Numbered from the stretch's first letter, positions 7,868 through 14,884 are shown. The stretch: 28,707 nt of DNA from Lentisphaerota bacterium (GCA_003552565.1 PUNB01000262.1:1-28707), one strand, 5' to 3'. Notes: generated from the letters alone by a model not told the origin. A program made the numbers and translations.

Positions 7868-8115
7868 TAGTTAGACCTCGTTCGGAAAGTGTTTTATGCC
7901 CCCGCCGGGCTTGTCCCGGCGGAGCAGTAGATTGGTTTTCAGAAATTTGCAGACACCCCCCTCATTTCCGCGGCATGACGGCGAGCCGACATGCCGCGGA
8001 AAAAAAAGCTTGAACATTCTTTTATTTGCAATCTTTCGCTCCGCCGGGACAAGCCCGGCGGGGGCGTATGAACTTTAAGCCTCCGGAGATACCTTTTCGC
8101 ATACCCTCTAGCTAT
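7868..8115. repeat. Family A-type element A5 with three nested inverted repeats
   Basis: It fills the divergent gap between ribH and the PLD gene. The outer ends are AGACCTCGTTCGGAAAGTGT and ACCTTTTCGCATACCCTCTA followed by GCT. A 26-bp exact inverted repeat (arms 7898-7923 and 8040-8065, GC-rich, CCCGCCGGGC core) lies inside. A 13-bp inverted pair (TTTCCGCGGCATG at 7966 and CATGCCGCGGAAA at 7990) lies in the centre. No T-run follows the inner stem on either strand, so it does not look like a terminator. The promoters of both flanking operons must lie in or very near this element. From 8116 to 8209 I see no further structure. Confidence 0.7.
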
Positions 8116-8209
8116 GATTACCCTAGTGCCAGAATTGTGGCGGTTAATATAGCGCGGGAATTAACTTTTTAAACTATTGATTTTTCATAGTCTTTTTCGG
8201 CTGTATAGT

Positions 8210-9841
8210 ATGGCTATGCGTTTCTGGCGTAAAATAGACAAAAAGGATTCTTCCGGCGATGGCAAGAAAAAAGCCGGCCGCACTCGCTGGCGCCGCCGTC
8301 TGGTGCTTTGCTGCCTGGGATTGCTGCTGACGATATATCTGCTCGGGCTGCTGCTGAATCTGGGCTCCGGCAATATCAGCGGTACGAATGTGGCCAGCCC
8401 GGTTATGTCTGTAAACCCCGAGAATCTACGGCTGCTGTTCGATATCACCGGTGTTGACGAGGAGGGGAGCAGGGTCACTGAACAGGAGATATTCGACACT
8501 TTGCTGGAGATGATTGAGGAGGCCGAAGAACAGATTATTCTGGATATGTTTCTAGTAAATCGTTTTCGGGGTCCGGAGGATGATGAGTTTTACCGGGATG
8601 TCACCCAGGAACTGGTGGAAGCTTTGGTCGAGACGAAACAGCGGAACCCGGAGATTTTTATTCTTTTCATTACCGATCCTATCAACAGTCTTTACCAAAC
8701 CTCCTGTCCGCCGGATCTGCTGCCTTTGAAAGAGGCGGGGGGACATGTGATACTGACAGATCTTCGACAGCTGCCCGACAGCAATTTTGTTTACTCTCCT
8801 TTCTATCGGGTGATCAGTTATTTCAACTTTGTGCTGGCGCCGGTCATGGATTTATCTTTCCTGCCGAATCCATTCGAGGAGCACGGGGAGAGTTTTTCGC
8901 CGCGGCAGTTGTCACGTTTACTGAATTTCAAAGCTAATCATCGCAAAGTGGCGGCGGTGCGGCGGGCTGACGGCAGCTGGCGCGCCCTGATCAGCTCCGG
9001 CAATCCCCACAGCGCCAGCAGCGCCCACGGCAATGTGGCGGTGGAACTGGCGCGGGAAGGACCGATACAGGAAATTGTGTTCAGTGAGTATAACCTGGCC
9101 AGGGCTTCGCTTTTGCGGAGACCGGAGCTGTATTTCGGTCCTGACGCCGCCATCAGGCTGGTGCGACAGCTGGAAGGAAAAATGCGGGATTGGCCTGGAG
9201 AAACTCCCGCTTATGAAGGGGAGGATAAAGTCCTGGTGCAGTATTTATCCGAAGAAAAAGTTGCTCGGCGATTGGTCCGTCTGCTGATCTCGGCTGAGGA
9301 AGGGGATAAGATTCAAATAATGATGTTTTACCTTTCCGATCCGGGGGTGATCTCGGAACTCAAAGAGGCCGTTCACCGCGGCGCTTCCGTCCGTCTCCTT
9401 CTGGACCCCAATAAAGATGCTTTTGGAAGAGAGAAGCATGGTGTTCCGAATCGAGTCACCGCGGCCCGGCTGTATAATTGGGCGACAGAGAAAGAAGAGC
9501 GCGATTTACATTTGCGCTGGTTTGACACGCATGGAGAACAGGCTCACTTTAAGGCTCTGAGAAAATTCAATGAAGACAAGGGAACCGAAAATCTGATGGT
9601 TGGTTCCTCCAATTTTACTATTCGTAATTTGCGCGATCAAAATCTTGAATCTGTTCTTTATTTGCGGAATGCGCGTCAAAAGGGAGAACAATTCGGAGAG
9701 GTGTTTGATCGGCTTTGGGATAACCAGGGGGAGCTGCATTACACGGTTGGTTATGAAAAATACCAGGCGGAAGGGATGCGTTTATCCTTTAAGGGGGCAA
9801 TGAAATTTATCGGCAACACCACCGGCCTTTGCACGTACTGA
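8210..9841 (+). CDS. Phospholipase D-fold membrane protein (cardiolipin synthase-like)
   Basis: The 543-residue protein starts with a basic cytoplasmic stretch and one membrane helix (about residues 36-53), then two PLD-type halves. The first HxK motif is HRK (about residue 244) followed by GSWRALISSGNPH. The second is HFK (about 446) followed by ENLMVGSSNFTIRNL. In both motifs the expected Asp five residues after the Lys is not at its usual place; an Asp appears a few residues later, so catalysis needs checking. The fold is used by cardiolipin synthases and other phosphodiesterases, and the active domain would probably face the periplasm. I use ATG 8210. A TTG at 8177 and an ATG at 8216 are also in frame and none has a clear ribosome binding site. 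Its stop overlaps the mreC start. Confidence 0.72.
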   Translation: MAMRFWRKIDKKDSSGDGKKKAGRTRWRRRLVLCCLGLLLTIYLLGLLLNLGSGNISGTNVASPVMSVNPENLRLLFDITGVDEEGSRVTEQEIFDTLLEMIEEAEEQIILDMFLVNRFRGPEDDEFYRDVTQELVEALVETKQRNPEIFILFITDPINSLYQTSCPPDLLPLKEAGGHVILTDLRQLPDSNFVYSPFYRVISYFNFVLAPVMDLSFLPNPFEEHGESFSPRQLSRLLNFKANHRKVAAVRRADGSWRALISSGNPHSASSAHGNVAVELAREGPIQEIVFSEYNLARASLLRRPELYFGPDAAIRLVRQLEGKMRDWPGETPAYEGEDKVLVQYLSEEKVARRLVRLLISAEEGDKIQIMMFYLSDPGVISELKEAVHRGASVRLLLDPNKDAFGREKHGVPNRVTAARLYNWATEKEERDLHLRWFDTHGEQAHFKALRKFNEDKGTENLMVGSSNFTIRNLRDQNLESVLYLRNARQKGEQFGEVFDRLWDNQGELHYTVGYEKYQAEGMRLSFKGAMKFIGNTTGLCTY

Positions 9842-10719
9842 TGTCTGCCGCGGGAAAACAGATGAACACAATAATCACTCCGCGAAACAAAGCAACTAAT
9901 CGAGCAGTTCCGGCTTTCATTGCCGGTCTGTCACTGCTGACTATGTTGGCGGTTTCCCTGATTCCGGGAGCCAGGAATGTTGTAAGCGGCGGGGTTCGTC
10001 CGATTTTGAGCGGCTCCCGGCAGGGAGTCAATTGGGCAATGGAAGGAGTGCGCGGCATGATTCCGCTGTCGGCCATGGAACGACGGCGGCTGGAATCTTT
10101 ACAGGAGGAAGTATATCGTCTGCGCACTGAGCTTACGGTGGCGGAACAGGTTAAGGAGGAAAACAAACAATTGCGTCAACAATTGGAATTGGCGCCGATG
10201 GCCGGCTGGGAAAGATTGACGGCCTTGGTGATCGCCCGCGACCCGATTTCCTGGAATCGGCGTTTCCGGATCAATCGCGGCGCCAAACATGGGGTGATTG
10301 AGGGGAACCTGGTGCTGCGCGGTGATCAGGCGGTGGGAAGGGTGATTGAAGCGGGAGAGACAAGCTCCATGGTGGCCGTGTTGTCGAACCCGGAGTGCAG
10401 ATTGAGCGTCCGCCTGCGGGAACATGAAGTGACTGGAGTAATGATGGGGCTGGATCCCGCGGAAAACAGGTCCACACGCAGACCTATGGCCCGAATTGAT
10501 TATCTGCCGGTGGATGTGGATTACGAAAGCGGCGACATTGTTGAAACCTCCGGCCTCAGCGGTTTGGCGCCGGGCGGCATTGAGGTGGGACGGCTGCTGG
10601 CGGATGATAGGCGGCGGCAGAGTGAACCGGAAGAGCTTCCTTTCGCCCGTCTGAATATGGAACCGGTGGCGGAACTGAGTAACCTGAGAGTTGTCACAGT
10701 GCTGTCAGGCGGAGAATGA
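9841..10719 (+). CDS. mreC: Rod shape-determining protein MreC
   Basis: The 292-residue protein has an N-terminal membrane helix (about residues 19-38 with LTMLAVSLIPGA), then a coiled coil (LESLQEEVYRLRTELTVAEQ, continuing to residue about 115), then the double beta-barrel domain with RINRGAKHGVIEGNLV, VGRVIEAGETSSMVAVLSNP and GDIVETSGLSGLAPGGIEVG. MreC scaffolds the elongasome in the periplasm and binds the transpeptidase PBP2. ATG 9841 shares its A with the TGA of the preceding gene (TGATG), which suggests coupled translation; a TTG at 9829 is also in frame. mreB and mreD are not next to it, which departs from the usual mreBCD order. Confidence 0.93.
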   Translation: MSAAGKQMNTIITPRNKATNRAVPAFIAGLSLLTMLAVSLIPGARNVVSGGVRPILSGSRQGVNWAMEGVRGMIPLSAMERRRLESLQEEVYRLRTELTVAEQVKEENKQLRQQLELAPMAGWERLTALVIARDPISWNRRFRINRGAKHGVIEGNLVLRGDQAVGRVIEAGETSSMVAVLSNPECRLSVRLREHEVTGVMMGLDPAENRSTRRPMARIDYLPVDVDYESGDIVETSGLSGLAPGGIEVGRLLADDRRRQSEPEELPFARLNMEPVAELSNLRVVTVLSGGE

Positions 10720-10765
10720 AATTAACGGAATCAGGACATAGTATGAAAAACATCGGGGTGTGTTA

Positions 10766-10984
10766 ATGAAATTGCGAATACCTAAAGACGGTGATCAGCT
10801 GCTGGAAATGGAATATCTGGAGATGCGGGCTCATCTTCTGGAAGTGGCCGCCGCCTTTGATCGTATTGAGCGGGCCGGAGGAACGTCTGACAGCCGCTTG
10901 GATCTGCTGCGCCGGCTTGGAAGGATCGCCGTGGAAGAGAAAAGTGATCGCGCCCAGCGGGTTCTGAATGAACTGTCCGAATGA
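10766..10984 (+). CDS. Small hypothetical protein downstream of mreC
   Basis: This 72-residue soluble, mostly helical protein begins MKLRIPKDGDQLLEMEYLEM. It is rich in Leu, Glu and Arg and has no cysteines or membrane segment. I do not recognise a family. ATG 10766 sits in TTAATG, where TAA is the end of a seven-codon reading frame starting at ATG 10743 (MKNIGVC). That mini-frame could couple translation or be chance. Its position 46 nt after mreC suggests co-transcription. Codon use looks like that of its neighbours, which supports it being real. Confidence 0.6.
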   Translation: MKLRIPKDGDQLLEMEYLEMRAHLLEVAAAFDRIERAGGTSDSRLDLLRRLGRIAVEEKSDRAQRVLNELSE

Positions 10985-11023
10985 GTTTCGAGTCGGTATG
11001 GAATACAGGTTTCGGGTTTCAGA

Positions 11024-11177
11024 AAGGCTGTTTTGTACTTTCCTAGTCTCGCACCTTGTCTCGCACTTAGTCTGAAAAATGAGGAATCGACAGAAAACCA
11101 GACAAGGTGCGAGACAAAGTTTTATTTTTTTGTGCGTGTAGAGACTGCAAACACCTTTTCGCAGAGGGTCTAGCTAT
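11024..11177. repeat. Family A element A6 with CCTTGTC/GACAAGG hairpin
   Basis: GTCTCGCACCTTGTCTCGCA near 11045 pairs with AGACAAGGTGCGAGACAAAG near 11099. The right end is CACCTTTTCGCAGAGGGTCT followed by AGCT, the family A terminus. The segment CACTTAGTCTGAAAAATGAG reappears inverted near 14925-14945. The rest of the 335-nt gap (to 11320) contains a copy of the CTGAAACCTGAAACC motif near 11223 and a CCTCACATAAGTGAG palindrome near 11243, but no gene. Confidence 0.65.
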
Positions 11178-11319
11178 TAATAAGGTGTCAACTTTTAGTC
11201 AGGACTTGACACACCTGGACACTGAAACCTGAAACCACGAAGCCTCACATAAGTGAGTTTTATAATGAGATATTCGGCCGGCATTCGGACTTGGGAAACT
11301 AAAAAAAAGAAGTTATTTT

Positions 11320-12153
11320 ATGCGTATTATTGAACCACATATACATATGATTGCCCGTACGACAGCGGATTATGAACGGATGGCCAGAATGCACACGGTG
11401 GCGTGCTGTGAGCCTTCCTTCTGGGCCGGCTATGACCGAACTTCCGCGCTGGCTTTTCATGATTACTTTACCCATATCACCACTTTTGAACCGCAAAGAG
11501 CGGCGCAATACCTGATTGAGCATTATGCCTGGATATGCATGAATCCCAAGGAGGCTGACAATCTGTCTTTGGCCAAGGAGGTTGTTGCGTTTATACCGGA
11601 GTTTCTCGATAAACCCAATGTGCTGGGCATCGGAGAAATCGGTTTGAATAAAAATACCGATAATGAAATGGAAATCTTCACCATGCAGGTGGAAATGGCC
11701 GTGGAAAGGGATTTGCCGATGTGGATTCATGCTCCTCATCTGGATGATAAACTTAAAGGCACCCGCAAAATGATTGATTATCTGCGCGGCCACGGCGGGG
11801 TTGACCCGGAGAAAGTCTGCTTCGATCATGCTGAAGAACATACCGTGGGCATGATCAAGGACGCTGGTTTCTGGTCCTCCATGACCATTTATCCGATTAC
11901 TAAAAATTCTCCTAAGAGGGTGGTTGACATACTCGAAGTTTACGGCGCCGACCGCATGATGGTGGACGCTTCCGGAGACTGGGGGCCTTCGGATCCAGGC
12001 ACTTTGCATGACGCCGTCTTCGAGATGCGGAGAAGGGGGTACGATGATGACACGGTGGAGACGGTTTTTTATGATAATCCTTGTTACTTCCTTGGTCAAT
12101 CTCCGAAATTCCGCCCGCGGCCTCGAAAAAGCCGGGAGCAGGCCTGGAACTGA
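11320..12153 (+). CDS. TatD-family metal-dependent hydrolase, EboB-like
   Basis: The 277-residue TIM-barrel hydrolase has the metal ligands expected of the family: HxH in EPHIHM (residues 7 and 9), the Glu of GIGEIGL (about 106), His in WIHAPH, His in FDHAEEH, and Asp in VDASGDWG. The stretches EPSFWAGYDRTSALAFHDYF, MNPKEADN and TIYPITKNSPKR match the subgroup known as EboB in the cyanobacterial ebo clusters rather than the generic TatD nuclease. Ebo proteins are linked to moving a precursor of a secondary metabolite to the periplasm. The enzymatic reaction is not known. No other ebo gene (UbiA-type prenyltransferase, dehydroquinate synthase-like) is visible here. The frame ends with a basic tail, RPRPRKSREQ. 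Confidence 0.82.
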   Translation: MRIIEPHIHMIARTTADYERMARMHTVACCEPSFWAGYDRTSALAFHDYFTHITTFEPQRAAQYLIEHYAWICMNPKEADNLSLAKEVVAFIPEFLDKPNVLGIGEIGLNKNTDNEMEIFTMQVEMAVERDLPMWIHAPHLDDKLKGTRKMIDYLRGHGGVDPEKVCFDHAEEHTVGMIKDAGFWSSMTIYPITKNSPKRVVDILEVYGADRMMVDASGDWGPSDPGTLHDAVFEMRRRGYDDDTVETVFYDNPCYFLGQSPKFRPRPRKSREQAWN

Positions 12154-12298
12154 ACACCTGACCGGGGCAGACGTGATTCGGCCGGGGCGTAATGTGTCAG
12201 TCATAGGAGCACGAATTTCCCACCTTTCACTGAAGCATTACTCCGAAACTGTCCATGCGCTTGCAATTACACGGATGCCAATTACTATTTCTGTTCCG

Positions 12299-12341
12299 GG
12301 GTATCTGGCGCCTTGCGCCGGGGGCGGGGCTTATCTGAAGC
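12299..12341 (+). repeat. Family B palindromic repeat, copy B2
   Basis: GGTATCTGGCGCCTTGCGCC is followed by GGGGCGGGGCTTATCTGAA. It fits the family B pattern of a GGCGC/GCGCC stem followed by GCTTATnTGA. It lies in the 318-nt gap after the TatD-like gene. The first part of this gap (12154-12298) shows no recognisable feature. Confidence 0.55.
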
Positions 12342-12345
12342 ACAG

Positions 12346-12434
12346 TTTTGAATATTGAATGGTGAATATTGAACTTGGAATTTTTACCTGAAACCTGACA
12401 CCAGAAACCAAGCTGTTACCCATTCGTTTTGAGC
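12346..12434 (-). repeat. GAATATTGAA direct repeat plus family C repeat, copy C1
   Basis: TTGAATATTGAATGGTGAAT contains two spaced copies of TGAATATTGAA (12349-12371). It is followed by ACCTGAAACCTGACACCAG and AAACCAAGCTGTTACCCATT. On the minus strand this reads CAAAACGAATGGGTAACAGC then TTGGTTTCTGGTGTCAGG, matching the same block at 19849-19946 and 27580-27672. Confidence 0.6.
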
Positions 12435-12471
12435 AAGAGTCGCGTTTCATTCCAAACCAGCGGTGTAAAAA

Positions 12472-12678
12472 ATGATCAGCGAGAAGTTGTTATCTATCCT
12501 CGGGTGTCCGGCTTGTGAGCAGCGCCCCGCTCTTACACCGGTAAAAAAAGACGAGGGAGAATATCTGGCCTGCGAACAGTGCGGCCTGCTTTACCCGATT
12601 CGGGATGACATTCCGATTATGCTGGTTGATCAGGCGCTCCGTCCTTCCAAGGCGGCGGAGAGTTCCAAGCCTGAATAA
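12472..12678 (+). CDS. Trm112/YcaR-like small zinc-ribbon protein
   Basis: The 68-residue protein starts ISEKLLSILGCPAC and continues with ACEQCGLLYPIRDDIPIMLVDQA, the signature of the Trm112 / UPF0434 family. Four cysteines (12, 15, 34, 37) form a complete zinc-binding set. In eukaryotes and archaea Trm112 activates methyltransferases acting on tRNA, rRNA and release factors. Bacterial members may do the same but this is less well shown. It is the only coding feature between the TatD-like gene and the encapsulin pair, so no partner can be named from context. Confidence 0.9.
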   Translation: MISEKLLSILGCPACEQRPALTPVKKDEGEYLACEQCGLLYPIRDDIPIMLVDQALRPSKAAESSKPE

Positions 12679-12756
12679 TTCACGAGCCAAGATTACCGTC
12701 TGGCCACTTGCAGACTAAATAGAAAAAAAATAACATAACATGACAAAAATAAAACC

Positions 12757-12783
12757 ACTGCGCGGACGGATTGTTCCGTCCGA
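12757..12783. repeat. GCGCGGACG hairpin repeat (family E), single copy
   Basis: GCGGACGGATTGTTCCGTCC forms a short stem with loop. It resembles the GCGCGGACG...CGTCCG hairpins present as a tandem pair at 17533-17600. It lies between the Trm112-like gene and the encapsulated ferritin. Confidence 0.5.
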
Positions 12784-12793
12784 ATAAAATTCA

Positions 12794-12843
12794 AACCTTG
12801 TCCAGAACCTGAATCTATTTGGACTTTGGTTCAGGAGAAGGTT
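12794..12843. repeat. Imperfect inverted repeat upstream of the encapsulated ferritin
   Basis: The arms AACCTTGTCCAGAACC (12794-12809) and GGTTCAGGAGAAGGTT (12828-12843) pair at 14 of 16 positions with an 18-nt spacer. The left arm carries the CCTTGTCC core of the family A elements. It lies 75 nt before the ferritin start and could be a repeat remnant or a transcript leader structure. I see no convincing Fur box or sigma-70 promoter nearby. Confidence 0.4.
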
Positions 12844-12917
12844 AGTTCCGTCATCCTTTGGAACGACTGTGTAATTGTTTCTAAACCGAAAACCCAAAAA
12901 CGCCAAGGAGCATAAAT

Positions 12918-13274
12918 ATGAGCACTGGTTATCATGAAGCAGGTTTAAGTCAGAAAACTCAGAATATCCATCGGGCCATCGCCAGTTTGCAGGAAGAACT
13001 GGAAGCGGTGGACTGGTATAATCAGCGCGCTGATGTGACTGAGGACGCGGAATTGAAAGCGGTTCTTGAACACAACCGCAATGAAGAGATTGAGCACGCC
13101 GGTATGCTGCTTGAATATCTCCGTCGCAATATGAGCGAGTTTGACGAGCAATTGTCGACCTACCTGTTTTCCACTCTGCCGATCACCCAGATCGAAGAGG
13201 CTGAAGAGGGCGGGGAAAATGACGCTCCCGGCGACGTCTCCAGCTCTGGCTTGGGCATTGGGAAAATGGATTAG
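12918..13274 (+). CDS. Encapsulated ferritin-like protein (EncFtn), encapsulin cargo
   Basis: The 118-residue protein has the two-helix EncFtn fold: IHRAIASLQEELEAVDWYNQ then LEHNRNEEIEHAGMLLEYLRRN. E27, E57 and H60 have the same spacing (30 and 33) as the ferroxidase ligands E32, E62 and H65 of Rhodospirillum rubrum EncFtn, and W33-Y34 follow E27 at the expected distance. Half-ferritins of this type dimerise into decameric rings, oxidise Fe(II) and need the capsid for storage. A flexible Gly/Glu/Ser linker ends in SSGLGIGKMD, which resembles the encapsulin targeting peptide (L-x-I-G-x-L). The start ATG 12918 has AAGGAG 9 nt upstream. The capsid gene follows after 72 nt, the standard arrangement. 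Confidence 0.95.
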   Translation: MSTGYHEAGLSQKTQNIHRAIASLQEELEAVDWYNQRADVTEDAELKAVLEHNRNEEIEHAGMLLEYLRRNMSEFDEQLSTYLFSTLPITQIEEAEEGGENDAPGDVSSSGLGIGKMD

Positions 13275-13346
13275 CTCAGTTCTTGATGCCTTGGTAGTGA
13301 ACTGATTTATTGCTTTGTATTATCAAAAAACATAAGGAAATGAAAG

Positions 13347-14153
13347 ATGGATATTTTAAAAAGATCACTGGCTCCAATCACTGACAGCGCCTGGAATGAG
13401 ATTGATCAGGAAGCGGCGCGCGTTTTGAGAGGCAATCTGGCTTTTCGCGGCCTGGTGGACTTCGTCGGACCCGAGGGCTGGGAGAAGGCGGCGGTCAATC
13501 TGGGCACCATGAAAGAAGGCGGCAAGCAGCTGGTGAAAGGAGTTAACTGGGGATTACGTCAGGTTCAGCCTTTGACCGAAATCAGAGTGCCCTTTTCTCT
13601 TGATATATGGGAGTTGGACAACTTGGAACGCGGCGCCCAGGCACCCGATCTGGACGCGGTCACGCAGGCGGCTCAACAAGGAGCGGTCTTTGAGGAAACG
13701 GCTGTTCTCAACGGTTTTTCCGAGGCTCAGATCACCGGCATCGGTCAGGCGGCCGGCAAACCGATCGGCATGTCCAAGAACCCAGCCGATTGCCTCGCCG
13801 CTTTTGAAGAAGGCATCGTGGCCTTGCAGAAGCAGGGAATCAACGGTCCATACCAGCTGGTTCTGGGAACGGAAGCCTATCAAATGATAATGGCCGGTGA
13901 TGATAAAGGTTATCCTCTGCACAAGCGCGTACAGGAATTGACCGGAACCGACATCAAATGGAGTCCGGCAGTGATGCAGGCGGGGATTATTTTAAGCTGT
14001 CGCGGCGGTGATTATGTCTTCACCTGCGGCCAGGATTTTTCCATCGGCTATCATTCACATTCAACCAAGGCGGTTAATCTGTTTTTAACCGAGTCTTTTA
14101 CTTTCCAGGTTCTGGAACCCGCGGCGGCGGTCAGTATATCCTGGAAAAAGTGA
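13347..14153 (+). CDS. Family 1 encapsulin shell protein
   Basis: The 268-residue protein is the usual size for a family 1 encapsulin (HK97 fold, T=1 shell). It begins MDILKRSLAPITDSAWNEID and continues with ARVLRGNLAFRGLVDFVGPEGW, PFSLDIWELDNLERGAQAPD, and NGFSEAQITGI. The C-terminal part contains YQLVLGTEAYQMI, VMQAGIILSCRGGDYVFTCG and GYHSHSTKAVNLFLTESFTF, all typical of the P and A domains. It self-assembles around the cargo encoded just upstream, so the pair should form an iron-storage and iron-detoxifying nanocompartment in the cytosol. ATG 13347 is preceded by AAGGAAATGAAAG. No terminator is obvious in the 62 nt before the convergent dtd gene. Confidence 0.96.
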   Translation: MDILKRSLAPITDSAWNEIDQEAARVLRGNLAFRGLVDFVGPEGWEKAAVNLGTMKEGGKQLVKGVNWGLRQVQPLTEIRVPFSLDIWELDNLERGAQAPDLDAVTQAAQQGAVFEETAVLNGFSEAQITGIGQAAGKPIGMSKNPADCLAAFEEGIVALQKQGINGPYQLVLGTEAYQMIMAGDDKGYPLHKRVQELTGTDIKWSPAVMQAGIILSCRGGDYVFTCGQDFSIGYHSHSTKAVNLFLTESFTFQVLEPAAAVSISWKK

Positions 14154-14215
14154 CGGTTTGGCCTGAAATAAATTGCGAGTCAAATTTGCCGCATGGCCGA
14201 ATTTGCATGCATTAA

Positions 14216-14662
14216 TCAGGCGTTTTTCTCGAGGATAATGGTGACTGGGCCGTCATTGGTCAAACTTACCCGCATATCGGCGGCGAAAATGCCAGTGGCG
14301 ACCTTCAGGCCGGTTGTGTCCTGGATGACCTGACTGAAGAGTTGATAAAGCGGGTCGGAAATTTCCGGCGGCGCCGCTTCCACAAAGCTGGGGCGGCGCC
14401 CTTTGGCACAGTCACCGTAAAGAGTGAACTGTGATACAACCATGATTTCGCCGCCGATATCCTGGACTGAACGATTCATGCGCTGCTGCTGATCCCGGAA
14501 GATCCTTAAATTGGCGCATTTGTCGGCGAGCCAGCGTGCTTCCTTTTCCGTGTCGTCATGGTGAACTCCCAGCAGAATAACCAGCCCCGGGCCGATTTCG
14601 CCGACAGTTTCATTGTCCACCTCCACTCGGGCATCCGTAACTCTCTGCACTACCGCTTTCAT
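14216..14662 (-). CDS. dtd: D-aminoacyl-tRNA deacylase
   Basis: The 148-residue protein has the family's start MKAVVQRVTDARVEVD, the active-site motif SQFTLYGDCAKGRRPSF and the C-terminal NDGPVTI motif, which carries the cross-subunit Gly-Pro that selects D-amino acids. It hydrolyses the ester bond of D-aminoacyl-tRNAs and of Gly-tRNA(Ala), protecting translation. It acts as a cytosolic homodimer. On the minus strand, GAAAAGAGAC precedes ATG 14662 and serves as a weak ribosome binding site. It is convergent with the encapsulin gene and separated from ispE by 345 nt of repeats, so it is likely a single-gene unit. Confidence 0.96.
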   Translation of the reverse strand: MKAVVQRVTDARVEVDNETVGEIGPGLVILLGVHHDDTEKEARWLADKCANLRIFRDQQQRMNRSVQDIGGEIMVVSQFTLYGDCAKGRRPSFVEAAPPEISDPLYQLFSQVIQDTTGLKVATGIFAADMRVSLTNDGPVTIILEKNA

Positions 14663-14735
14663 TTTGTCTCTTTTCTTTTCGAGTGATTATATTCTGCGTC
14701 GGTTGTCAAGATTGTGTGAGACTTGGAATATATAT

Positions 14736-14783
14736 CCTTGTCTCGAACCTTGTCTCGAACCTTGTCCCGAACCTTGTCCCTAA
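14736..14783 (+). repeat. Four tandem 12-bp units CCTTGTCTCGAA
   Basis: Units at 14736, 14748, 14760 and 14772 read CCTTGTCTCGAA, the same again, CCTTGTCCCGAA and CCTTGTCCCTAA. The unit is the core of family A elements elsewhere (11040s, 3970s, 22815s), here amplified in tandem. Divergence increases toward the hairpin that follows. Confidence 0.85.
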
Positions 14784-14816
14784 TCCGCCTCAGGCGGATT
14801 AGGGACAAGGTTTTTT
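14772..14816 (+). repeat. Near-perfect 18-bp hairpin with T-run, inside family A element A7
   Basis: The arm CCTTGTCCCTAATCCGCC pairs fully with GGCGGATTAGGGACAAGG across a 3-nt centre and is followed by six T residues. In form it is an intrinsic terminator for the plus strand, but both flanking genes are on the minus strand, so a terminator role for a known transcript is unlikely. It may instead be the structural core of the repeat element, or block antisense transcription into ispE. Confidence 0.75.
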
Positions 14817-14839
14817 ATGCCGCACCAGTCTCTCGCTCG

Positions 14840-14882
14840 GAGTATCAGGCTCCTCGAGCCAGCGGTCAGGCTTATGTGAAAC
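14840..14882 (+). repeat. Family B palindromic repeat, copy B3
   Basis: GTATCAGGCTCCTCGAGCC is followed by AGCGGTCAGGCTTATGTGAA. It shares the GTATC start and the CAGGCTTATGTGAAAC end with copies B4 and B5 (inverted). The central palindrome is CTCGAG here instead of a GCGC stem. It is embedded between the two halves of element A7. Confidence 0.55.
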
Positions 14883-14884
14883 TC

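Noticed and set aside
7966..8002. Inner hairpin of A5 as a terminator
   Set aside because: No T-run follows the stem on either strand, and it lies between divergent gene starts.
11299..12204. Minus-strand open frame (301 residues) opposite the TatD-like hydrolase
   Set aside because: It is the antisense shadow of a clear gene; the plus-strand frame has all the metal-ligand motifs.
14736..14783. CRISPR array
   Set aside because: The units are 12 bp in direct tandem without spacers, and there are no cas genes in the window.
14772..14816. Hairpin plus T-run as terminator of dtd or ispE
   Set aside because: The T-run is on the plus strand, while both genes are on the minus strand.
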